A DNA stretch of 64,000 nt. Source: Epilithonimonas hungarica (GTDB lineage: Bacteria > Bacteroidota > Bacteroidia > Flavobacteriales > Weeksellaceae). The stretch covers positions 62,001 through 126,000 of the forward strand of contig NZ_FNBH01000005.1 in assembly GCF_900102265.1 (NCBI RefSeq), given 5' to 3'. Position 1 is the stretch's first letter. Every line of letters starts with the position of its first letter. The position numbers were made by a program, and so were the translations under genes. This document shows, in pieces, positions 51,645 to 59,502 of the stretch. A model generated the notes under the pieces. That model saw only the letters and a list, made by a program, of their open reading frames with translations. It did no database searches and was not told where the DNA came from.

Positions 51645-53360
51645 ATGGAGACAGTAAAGACTAGTTCGAAACATCCTAAAGGCTTGTGGGTCCTATTTGG
51701 GACGGAGATGTGGGAGCGTTTTAATTTTTACGGGATGAGAGCATTGCTTACCTTATTTATGGTAAACTCTCTACTGATAAGAGAAGCCGATGCTTCTATC
51801 ATCTATGGTGGATTCTTGGCATTGTGTTATTTAACGCCACTTTTAGGAGGTTTCATTGCTGATAAATATTTGGGTAACAGAAACTGTATCATTTTAGGAG
51901 GAAGTTTGATGGCGATTGGGCAATTTTTGCTTTTCTTGAGTGCTTCAACTTTTTCTGACAACCTTGGCGGTGCAAAAGGTCTAATGTGGTTTGCTCTTTT
52001 TGTAATTATCTTCGGAAACGGGTTCTTCAAACCTAATATCTCATCAATGGTGGGGAGTCTTTATCCAAAACAAGAGAAATCTAAACTGGATTCTGCTTTC
52101 ACGATTTTCTATATGGGAATCAACATTGGAGCATTCCTGGGTCAGTTTATCTGTCCATATGTTGGTGACGTAAAAGATGCAGCCGGAGTAAGAGATATTT
52201 TTGCTTTCAAATGGGGTTTCCTTGCGGCATCTATCGCAATGATCATCGGGACTGTAACGTTTTTCATCCTTAAGAACAAATATGTTGTAACACCGGAAGG
52301 AAGACCAATCGGAGGATTACCAAAGCATAATACAAGCGAAGACTTTGAAGAAGGTGAATCTCAGACTGCTAAATTCTCTGGAAAATTTATAGGATTTACA
52401 ACGATTTTGTTTGTCATTCTTTTCTTCGTATTCAGATACTTTTTGGTAGGAGAATTTGGGTTTAATTCTGTGGAAATGGGACAATTGATCAAAGGAATCA
52501 TCTATCCTTTCATTTATGCAGCTGGTATTTCATTAGCATTCTTAATTATGAGTTCTGCTGAAAATAAAATCGAAAGACAAAGAATCTGGGTCATCTATAT
52601 TGTTTCGTTCTTTATTATTTTCTTCTGGGCGGCTTTTGAACAAGCAGGTTCATCACTAACCTTCATCGCAGATAATCAAACTGACAGAAATATTTTTGGC
52701 TGGGATATGCCGCCATCAATGGTTCAGATTTTCAATGGACTTTTTGTTGTGCTTTTGGCTTTACCATTCAGTTTACTTTGGGATAAATTAAGAGCCAAAG
52801 GAAAAGAGCCGGTTTCTCCTTTGAAACAAGCGATCGGTTTGGCATTAATTGCATTATCTTATTTCATCATCGCTTATAATGTAAAAGACCTTGGGAACTC
52901 AGGATTATTAGCAATCAAATGGTTGATCTTGCTTTATCTGATTCAAACAATGGGTGAACTTTGTTTATCGCCAATTGGATTGTCTTTGGTTGGTAAATTA
53001 GCACCTAAAAGATTCTCATCTTTATTATATGGTGTATTCTTCATCGCGAATGCTGCAGGTTATGCGTTAGCTGGAACTTTGGGAGCAATCATCCCTGCAA
53101 CTGGAGACAAATTTGCAAAAGCACAAGAAATTGGTGTTAACCTTCAGGATGTTCTTGACAAAAAAGTAACATTGAATGCAGATCAAGTAAAAGCTTTCTC
53201 TACAGCACAATTGCCAACAGAATACACAACATTTGCAGGATTCACCATTCACAACCTTTTCGAATTCTTTATGGTTTTCGTAGTTCTTTGTGGAATTGCG
53301 TCTGTATTGCTGGCTTTCTTATCGCCTATCCTTAAGAGAATGATGCATGGTGTGAAGTAA
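51645..53360 (+). CDS. POT/PTR2-family peptide transporter (second of three)
   Basis: 571 residues. FGTEMWERFNFYGMRALLTLFM carries the ExxERF motif and IFGNGFFKPNISSMVGSLYP the PTR2 signature; 12-14 helices. ELCLSPIGLSLVGKLAPKRF is conserved. The insertion near residues 490-520 (LQDVLDKKVTLNADQVKAFS) between late helices is specific to this copy. It differs from the first copy in its loops, so substrate ranges may differ. It has its own -7 element. Confidence 0.92.
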   Translation: METVKTSSKHPKGLWVLFGTEMWERFNFYGMRALLTLFMVNSLLIREADASIIYGGFLALCYLTPLLGGFIADKYLGNRNCIILGGSLMAIGQFLLFLSASTFSDNLGGAKGLMWFALFVIIFGNGFFKPNISSMVGSLYPKQEKSKLDSAFTIFYMGINIGAFLGQFICPYVGDVKDAAGVRDIFAFKWGFLAASIAMIIGTVTFFILKNKYVVTPEGRPIGGLPKHNTSEDFEEGESQTAKFSGKFIGFTTILFVILFFVFRYFLVGEFGFNSVEMGQLIKGIIYPFIYAAGISLAFLIMSSAENKIERQRIWVIYIVSFFIIFFWAAFEQAGSSLTFIADNQTDRNIFGWDMPPSMVQIFNGLFVVLLALPFSLLWDKLRAKGKEPVSPLKQAIGLALIALSYFIIAYNVKDLGNSGLLAIKWLILLYLIQTMGELCLSPIGLSLVGKLAPKRFSSLLYGVFFIANAAGYALAGTLGAIIPATGDKFAKAQEIGVNLQDVLDKKVTLNADQVKAFSTAQLPTEYTTFAGFTIHNLFEFFMVFVVLCGIASVLLAFLSPILKRMMHGVK

Positions 53361-53387
53361 AAACCGTTCACATTTATTTATAAATTC

Positions 53388-53415
53388 AAACCACCGGATA
53401 TTCGGTGGTTTTTTG
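53388..53415 (+). terminator. Terminator after the second POT gene
   Basis: AAACCACCG pairs with CGGTGGTTT, followed by a T-tract. Confidence 0.9.
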
Positions 53416-53432
53416 TTAAATTCGTATGTCAG

Positions 53433-53518
53433 AATCCAATTGTTGACGTAGTGTGTCAGCAATTGGATTAGAATAATTTTAATCAAAACAAATTTGTGAC
53501 TCACTGCGTCACGAATTG
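53433..53518. repeat. Two related 30-bp palindromic elements in inverted orientation
   Basis: Arm 1 (53437-53466) has AATTG-TTGACGTAGTGTGTCAG-CAATT; the reverse complement of arm 2 (53489-53518) reads AATTC-GTGACGCAGTGAGTCAC-AAATT. They match at 22 of 30 positions. Arm 1 lies in a perfect 10-bp stem AATCCAATTG/CAATTGGATT, and arm 2 holds GTGAC/GTCAC. They lie between the second and third POT genes. Confidence 0.7.
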
Positions 53519-53538
53519 AATTATTTATCAATTATATT

Positions 53539-55050
53539 ATGAATCTTACACTTGAAGAAATCCAGAGTTTCAAAGGAAAATATCCTAAACAAATTTGGTC
53601 TTTATTTTTCTCAGAAATGTGGGAGCGTTTCTGCTTCTATGGGATGCGGGGGATGCTCGTTTTCTTTATGATCTCTCAATTAAAATTTGGCGATGAACAA
53701 GCTAATCTCCAATATGGCGCAACACAGGCATTTGTTTACGCATTTACTTTTGTGGGCGGTTTGTTTGCAGATAAGATTCTAGGATTCAGAAGATCTCTTT
53801 TTTGGGGCGGAATTTTGATGATCATCGGTAGCCTTATTCTCGCTGCCAATCCTCACGATTATTTCTTTTTGGGAATCTCGTTCACTGTTGTGGGAACAGG
53901 ATTTTTCAAACCGAATATCTCCACAATGGTTGGAAAATTATACAAACCTAACGATACAAGAACCGATGCTGGATTCTCTTTGTTCTATGCAGGAATCAAT
54001 TTGGGAGCACTTTTAGGCGGTTATCTTTGTATCGCTATTGGAAAAGGCGAGATGTTTTCTCATCTAATCCCTGAAAGTAAAAGATGGAATGTTGCTTTTG
54101 GATTAGCTGCAATTGTAATGGTTGTCAGTTTGATCAATTTCATTTTCACACAAAGAAGTTTGGGGCCAATTGGACTTGCTCCTCAAAAAATTAATAAAGA
54201 TGGTTCTTTTTCTCCACTAGAAAAATGGAAAGAATATGGCGTTTACATTCTTTCATTGATCTTCATCCCGTTGATCATGATAATGGTCTCCGTTCCACAG
54301 TACACTGATTATTTTATGTGGACTGTCGGGCCATTGACACTACTCTACCTTTTTTATGAGATGACGAAGGTTACTGCACCTGAACGTAAAAAACTTTGGG
54401 CAGCCTTGATCTTCATTATTTTCTCAATTCTATTCTGGGGAATCTACGAACAAAGCGGTGGTTCACTAAGTATTTTCGCAGCGAATAACCTCAACAAAGA
54501 CCTTTTCGGATTAGACCCAAATGGCGTTAACAATTCCGGAGGTGCTTTCTTTATTATTTTCCTGGCACCGTTGGTTGGGCTACTTTGGATCTGGTTAAGC
54601 AAAAAGAAACTGGAGCCGAATACCATCAACAAATTCGGGTTAGGATTTATATTCCTGGGACTTGGTTATTATATTCTTTTCGGAACCAAATTTTTCGCTA
54701 ATCTGCAAGGAATCACTTCTCTTAATATTTTCACGATCGCATTACTGGTAATTACTTTTGGTGAGTTATGCTTATCTCCCATCGGGCTTTCCATTATGAC
54801 AAAACTATCCACAGAAAAACTACAGGGAATGATGATGGGAATGTGGTTCTTAGCCTCTGCTTATGGGCAATATGTTGCAGGACAAATTGGAGCAGGATTA
54901 GCAAAAGTAAAATCCGGAGCCACCAATCACGATGCTCTTATCACTTATACCGATGGATATAAACAATTGGGATTATATGCATTGATTGCCGGAGTAATAT
55001 TAATTTTGATATCACCATTCGTAAAAAAACTGATGCAGGGTGTAAAGTAA
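53539..55050 (+). CDS. POT/PTR2-family peptide transporter (third of three)
   Basis: 503 residues, the shortest of the three. FSEMWERFCFYGMRGMLVFFM (ExxERF) and VVGTGFFKPNISTMVGKLYK (PTR2) are present, as is ELCLSPIGLSIMTKLSTEKL. The long loop of copy one and the late insertion of copy two are missing. The upstream intergenic region carries two palindromic elements, and no clear promoter was found. Imports short peptides. Confidence 0.92.
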   Translation: MNLTLEEIQSFKGKYPKQIWSLFFSEMWERFCFYGMRGMLVFFMISQLKFGDEQANLQYGATQAFVYAFTFVGGLFADKILGFRRSLFWGGILMIIGSLILAANPHDYFFLGISFTVVGTGFFKPNISTMVGKLYKPNDTRTDAGFSLFYAGINLGALLGGYLCIAIGKGEMFSHLIPESKRWNVAFGLAAIVMVVSLINFIFTQRSLGPIGLAPQKINKDGSFSPLEKWKEYGVYILSLIFIPLIMIMVSVPQYTDYFMWTVGPLTLLYLFYEMTKVTAPERKKLWAALIFIIFSILFWGIYEQSGGSLSIFAANNLNKDLFGLDPNGVNNSGGAFFIIFLAPLVGLLWIWLSKKKLEPNTINKFGLGFIFLGLGYYILFGTKFFANLQGITSLNIFTIALLVITFGELCLSPIGLSIMTKLSTEKLQGMMMGMWFLASAYGQYVAGQIGAGLAKVKSGATNHDALITYTDGYKQLGLYALIAGVILILISPFVKKLMQGVK

Positions 55051-55112
55051 AACAGGTAATTGAAACGTCTAAAACCATAAGAATGTAATTAAAAGAATAA
55101 AAAAAAACACAA

Positions 55113-55646
55113 ATGAAAAAACTAATACTAATATTTCTTTTAACAACAGGATTCTTTGGAATGGCCCAAGTCCGATGGATAACACTTTCGCAGGCTTTGG
55201 AGGCTCAGAAAAAAGAACCGAGAAAAATCCTTATCGATTTTTATGCAGATTGGTGTGCCCCGTGCAGGGAGATGGAGAAGTACACGTTCAATCATCCGGA
55301 AATTGCAAAGATCATCAATCAATATTATTATGCTGTCAAGTTTGAGAGCGATGGAAACGAATCCGTAACTTTTGCAGGGCATAAATTCACAAATCCCGAC
55401 TACAAAAGCAAAAAGGGCAAGAATGGGCTACATCAGTTCTCAAAATATATGAACATCAACATCATCCCGACAATGATCTTTCTGGATGAAAATACCGACC
55501 CGATCACAAGCCTGTCTGGTGCTCTCAAAGCGAAAGAAGTGGAACCATATTTCACAATGATCGCCAAAAATGAGTATAAAAACATCAAGACCCGAAAAGA
55601 ATGGGAAAGCTATCAAAGAAAATTCAAGTCGAAGATAAAAGAGTGA
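55113..55646 (+). CDS. Exported thioredoxin-like protein
   Basis: 177 residues with a signal peptide (cleavage after GMAQ, residue 19). The thioredoxin fold is clear: ILIDFYADWCAPCREME with the redox CAPC motif, and IIPTMIFLDENTDP with the cis-proline. It resembles the DsbD C-terminal/thioredoxin_7 group and probably reduces or isomerises disulfides in periplasmic proteins. It sits 62 bases after the third POT gene and may be co-transcribed, as no terminator was seen between. Confidence 0.88.
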   Translation: MKKLILIFLLTTGFFGMAQVRWITLSQALEAQKKEPRKILIDFYADWCAPCREMEKYTFNHPEIAKIINQYYYAVKFESDGNESVTFAGHKFTNPDYKSKKGKNGLHQFSKYMNINIIPTMIFLDENTDPITSLSGALKAKEVEPYFTMIAKNEYKNIKTRKEWESYQRKFKSKIKE

Positions 55647-55679
55647 TCTTTTAGACTACAAAAGCCACAAAGCATTATT

Positions 55680-55745
55680 CTAATTCTCTAGATAAAATAA
55701 GTTTTTTCATTTTCCCTGTGTGACTTTTGTGGTTATATTTTATTT
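55680..55745. repeat. TTTGTG-type intergenic sequence upstream of recG
   Basis: GTGTGACTTTTGTGGTTATATTTT resembles the stretch ending before the ABC transporter at 35055 (TATGTGGTTTATATTTTT). Possibly a member of a recurrent intergenic sequence class; not enough for a family call. Confidence 0.35.
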
Positions 55746-55776
55746 CCCGAAATTCGTCGTAACAAATTTTCTTTTC

Positions 55777-57867
55777 TTGACTTTAGAAACTTCCATAGAA
55801 TTTCTCAAAAACATCGGAACCGAACGCGCAAAACTCATCAGAAACGTGCTGGGAATCTCGACTGTGGAAGACTTATTGACCTTCTACCCAATCCGCTATA
55901 TTGATAAGAGTAAAATTTACAAAATTGGAAATCTCACGAAAGAACCGGATGCAGATATTCAACTGAGAGGAAAAATAACGGATATTCAGGAATTGGTTTA
56001 CGAAAAGGGGAAAAAACGGCTTTCAGCCAAATTCCGTGATGATACTGGAACGATGGATCTGGTTTGGTTTCGATATACGAATTGGATGAAAGATGCAATT
56101 CCTCTCAACAAGGAGATTTTTATTTTCGGAAAGGTAAGTTTCTTCAACGGCAATTTTTCTATGTCCCATCCTGAGATTGAAGCCGATGAAAAAAAAGCCT
56201 TGTATGGAACTTTGTTACCAATTTATCCCGGAAGTGAAAAACTCAGCAAACGGGGAATTAATAACAAGTTCTTTCAAAATGTCATCTTCAGTCTTCTGAA
56301 AGATCTACCAAATTTAGTTTCGGAAAATTTACCCAATTATTTGATGAAATCTTTGAAATTGATGGATAGAATTAATGCTTATTATGATATCCATTTTCCA
56401 AAAAATTTCAGACAATTCGAAGAAGCTGACAGACGATTGAAATTCGAAGAAGCATTTTTCTTTCAGTTGGGTTATGGACTCAAAAAACTTCATCAGAAAA
56501 CCAAATCATTCGGAAATCCGTTCCCGATTGTAGGTGATTATTTCAATCAATTCTATGAACATCATCTTCCTTTCGAATTAACCAACGCACAAAAACGCGT
56601 TCTGAAAGAAATCCGAACCGACATGAAGCGTTCGACCCAAATGAACCGGCTTTTGCAGGGAGATGTTGGTTCAGGAAAAACGATGGTTGCATTATTAACA
56701 ATGCTGATTGCGATGGACAACGGTTTCCAATCATGTATGATGGCTCCGACGGAAATCCTGGCGCAGCAGCATTTTAACTCAATTCAGGAATTATTACATA
56801 AAACAGGCATTAAGGTGAGACTTTTGACAGGCTCATCCAAAACTTCTGAAAGAAAAATCATACACGAAGAACTGGAAAACGGTGAACTTTCTATTCTGAT
56901 CGGAACGCACGCCATTTTGGAAGACAAAGTAAAATTCAAGAATCTTGGCTTGGCAATTATCGATGAACAACATAGATTCGGGGTGGCACAGCGGGCAAAA
57001 CTTTGGGCAAAGAATAATATTCCGCCTCATATTTTGGTAATGACTGCAACACCGATTCCAAGAACGCTTGCGATGAGTTTTTATTCGGATCTGGATGTTT
57101 CTGTGATCGATGAATTGCCAATTGGGAGAAAACCAATTATTACCGCTCACAGACGGGAAAAAGACCGATTATCGGTTTATAATTTCTGCCGAGAAGAAAT
57201 AGAGAAAGGCCGCCAAATCTATTTCGTTTATCCACTTATCGAGGAGTCGGAGACCTTGGATTATAAAAATCTGATGGAAGGTTTGGAAAATGTGATGAAT
57301 TTCTTCAAAAGTTATAATGTAACAATGGTTCATGGGCGAATGAAACCTGCAGAGAAAGATGTCAATATGCAATTTTTCGCTTCAGGACAAGCACAGATAA
57401 TGGTTGCAACGACCGTAATAGAAGTTGGTGTCAACGTTCCGAATGCTTCTGTAATGGTCATAGAAAGTTCGGAAAGATTTGGACTGTCTCAGCTTCACCA
57501 GTTGCGTGGACGCGTTGGAAGAGGCGCGGAACAAAGTTATTGCATTCTGATGTCTGACGACAAACTGAGCAAGGAGAGCCGAACAAGAATTAAAACAATG
57601 GTTCAGACAAATGACGGTTTCAAAATCTCAGAAGTTGATATGGAATTGCGTGGCCCTGGCGACATTCTTGGGACTCAACAAAGCGGTGTTATAGATTTTA
57701 AGAAATTAAGCCTTATAGAAGATTCAGCTATTATCAAAGCTTCGAAACTAGCCGTAGAAAAGATTCTGGAACAAGATTCTCTTCTTAATCATCCGGATAA
57801 TCAAATGATGAAACAATATTATATCAGGCAATATAAAGGGAAGAATAAGTGGTCGCAGATCAGTTAA
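55777..57867 (+). CDS. recG: ATP-dependent DNA helicase RecG
   Basis: 696 residues from TTG 55777; a start at 55720 would add 19 hydrophobic, non-family residues, whereas TTG gives (M)TLETSIEFLKNIG, a standard RecG beginning with a wedge/OB domain. SF2 motifs in order: Walker A LLQGDVGSGKTMVA, MMAPTEILAQQH, DEQH box (IIDEQHRFGVAQR), TATPIP, MVHGRMKP, and the TRG-like VGRGAEQSYC with ELRGPGDILGTQQSG. RecG remodels stalled replication forks and Holliday junctions. Terminator follows at 57889. Confidence 0.95.
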   Translation: MTLETSIEFLKNIGTERAKLIRNVLGISTVEDLLTFYPIRYIDKSKIYKIGNLTKEPDADIQLRGKITDIQELVYEKGKKRLSAKFRDDTGTMDLVWFRYTNWMKDAIPLNKEIFIFGKVSFFNGNFSMSHPEIEADEKKALYGTLLPIYPGSEKLSKRGINNKFFQNVIFSLLKDLPNLVSENLPNYLMKSLKLMDRINAYYDIHFPKNFRQFEEADRRLKFEEAFFFQLGYGLKKLHQKTKSFGNPFPIVGDYFNQFYEHHLPFELTNAQKRVLKEIRTDMKRSTQMNRLLQGDVGSGKTMVALLTMLIAMDNGFQSCMMAPTEILAQQHFNSIQELLHKTGIKVRLLTGSSKTSERKIIHEELENGELSILIGTHAILEDKVKFKNLGLAIIDEQHRFGVAQRAKLWAKNNIPPHILVMTATPIPRTLAMSFYSDLDVSVIDELPIGRKPIITAHRREKDRLSVYNFCREEIEKGRQIYFVYPLIEESETLDYKNLMEGLENVMNFFKSYNVTMVHGRMKPAEKDVNMQFFASGQAQIMVATTVIEVGVNVPNASVMVIESSERFGLSQLHQLRGRVGRGAEQSYCILMSDDKLSKESRTRIKTMVQTNDGFKISEVDMELRGPGDILGTQQSGVIDFKKLSLIEDSAIIKASKLAVEKILEQDSLLNHPDNQMMKQYYIRQYKGKNKWSQIS

Positions 57868-57887
57868 TCATTAGCTATTATTAATAA

Positions 57888-57915
57888 AAAGCCAACTATA
57901 AATAGCTGGCTTTCT
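57888..57915 (+). terminator. Terminator after recG
   Basis: AAAGCCA-CTAT pairs with ATAG-TGGCTTT (one mismatch) and is followed by CTAAATTT. Confidence 0.65.
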
Positions 57916-58270
57916 AAATTTAAAAAATAGTATATGAAGAAAAATTACTATCAGGTGTGTGTTTGATTTCGTTCTGAAACAAAACTAAAATTATACGTGA
58001 AATATAATTTTAATGTATCATTATGCATTTATTAAAATTTGATAAGAATTAATTCAATTAATGATCATTAAAAATTAACATTTAATCTATATATATTAAA
58101 AAAACAGAATTATCAAAATATACGAAATAAATTAAATATTTAAAAATCAAACAAATAATCATATTTCTTAAGAAATTACAATTATTAAAGGCAAAATACA
58201 GCTCTATTTAACATTTATATTTTTAACAATTTATTCAAAATAAAACTTAAGTTTTATCAAAAAGAAAAAC

Positions 58271-58308
58271 ACAAAAAAGCACTTGCAAACAAACAAATGC
58301 TTTTTTGT
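58271..58308 (-). terminator. Terminator of the porZ-recO operon (minus strand)
   Basis: ACAAAAAAGCA pairs with TGCTTTTTTGT across a 16-base loop. It lies 19 bases beyond the GNAT stop. Confidence 0.7.
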
Positions 58309-58326
58309 CTTGTTTTTAAATTCTTT

Positions 58327-58815
58327 CTAAAGTATAAATTCCATCAGATAATCATCCATCACATAACCATTCCCGATATCAAAAGTCCCTTCATTATAAA
58401 CTTGAAAACCCTGAGATTCGTAGAAACTTTTAGCCTGATTATTTTTGTTAACAGCCAGAGTAATTCTTTTATCACCAATTTTTCTTACTTCATCTTTTAT
58501 AAAATCTAAAGCTTTTTTTCCCAATCCTTTTCCTTGAGCTTCTTTTAGAAAATAGATCCGATGAAGTTTGGCAGTACCCATTTCCTGATGGAACTCAAAA
58601 CCGATGAAACCAAGATATTCATCATTTTCCTTGATCAGATAATACTGGAAATTTGAATCTTCTAAATGAATCCTAATTGCATGATCAGAATACATCAGAT
58701 CCAACATATAATCAATTTGCTCTTGTTTCAAGATATCCGCATAAGCAACATTCCAAGATCTTTTGGCTAAATTTTGAATGGTTGGAATATCTTCTATCTC
58801 TGCTTTTATAATCAT
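58327..58815 (-). CDS. GNAT-family N-acetyltransferase
   Basis: 162 residues. The acetyl-CoA loop is EAQGKGLGKKALDF (Q/RxxGxG/A in full), with KLHRIYFL before it and NNQAKSFYESQGFQ in the C-terminal part, a clean GNAT fold. Substrate unknown; closest in general layout to the diamine/ribosomal-protein type acetyltransferases. It follows recO by five bases as the last gene of a five-gene operon. Confidence 0.88.
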   Translation of the reverse strand: MIIKAEIEDIPTIQNLAKRSWNVAYADILKQEQIDYMLDLMYSDHAIRIHLEDSNFQYYLIKENDEYLGFIGFEFHQEMGTAKLHRIYFLKEAQGKGLGKKALDFIKDEVRKIGDKRITLAVNKNNQAKSFYESQGFQVYNEGTFDIGNGYVMDDYLMEFIL

Positions 58816-58820
58816 AATTT

Positions 58821-59498
58821 TTAAAAAATCTCTTTAATGATCTCTAAAGACCTCGGTTCTCGAAAATCTGTAAAATGGTAGTGAAAATAAACCAGAATAG
58901 AATCCAGGAAGTTTTGTTTTCCTATCCTGCTTAGTTTTATATCGTATGGATCCTGGGAAATAATCAATTTTTTCCAAATTGAGGAAATAGCCTTATCGAA
59001 AAAGTGGTGCGTTTCTCGTTCTTCAAAATTTCCAGATTCCGGATTTAAGAAATCATTATCCGAAAATAGAGGCTGCAAACCCTGTTGTTTCAAAAGTCTA
59101 AAAATGAATATCAGATGAGATTGAAAATTATCCATTTGCAACTGATCCAGGAAAATAGAAATCTCTGAATAAATATTCTGATTCTGATTCTCGTTTCTCA
59201 AAACCTGGTTCAAGAGGTCGGAAATAAAGAACAGAATCGAGTTTTTCCGAATGTCTGATGTGAAAAGCTCAGAATGTTTCTGTTCTATTTTGGTAACATT
59301 CCGAATATTTTTTTTTTGGTCCGATGTGTAAAGCACCAATTCATTTAATGGAAAAAGAAAGGCTTTCTTCTTATTTTTTGGTGCATAGATTCCTTTTGCG
59401 AAAAAACTTTCGAACCCGTTTTTTTTACAAAAACAATGGAGAACAGCATCGTGATCTCCATATTTTGTATAAGACAATAAGAAAACTTCTTGTGTCAT
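58821..59498 (-). CDS. recO: DNA repair protein RecO
   Basis: 225 residues. The N-terminal OB fold (VFLLSYTKYGDHDAVLHCFCKKNGFESFFAKGI) and the helical C-terminal part (LLNQVLRNENQNQNIYSEIS) match RecO. RecO helps load RecA on SSB-coated gaps with RecR. The cysteine-rich zinc motif seen in some RecO proteins is absent, as in other Bacteroidetes members. It follows porZ by four bases; recO-porZ linkage is common in this phylum. Confidence 0.88.
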   Translation of the reverse strand: MTQEVFLLSYTKYGDHDAVLHCFCKKNGFESFFAKGIYAPKNKKKAFLFPLNELVLYTSDQKKNIRNVTKIEQKHSELFTSDIRKNSILFFISDLLNQVLRNENQNQNIYSEISIFLDQLQMDNFQSHLIFIFRLLKQQGLQPLFSDNDFLNPESGNFEERETHHFFDKAISSIWKKLIISQDPYDIKLSRIGKQNFLDSILVYFHYHFTDFREPRSLEIIKEIF

Positions 59499-59502
59499 TT
59501 CA

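Larger units (their letters stand above)
57868..58326. other. 459-base AT-rich intergenic region between recG and GNAT gene
   Basis: Convergent 3' ends of recG and a minus-strand operon. It contains the two terminators listed separately and, between them, about 350 bases of extremely A/T-rich DNA without an ORF, promoter match or repeat that I could support. Confidence 0.6.

Noticed and set aside
57935-57967. Ten-codon ORF (MKKNYYQVCV) after recG
   Set aside because: Too short to support, no conserved context, and it follows the recG terminator in an AT-rich gap.
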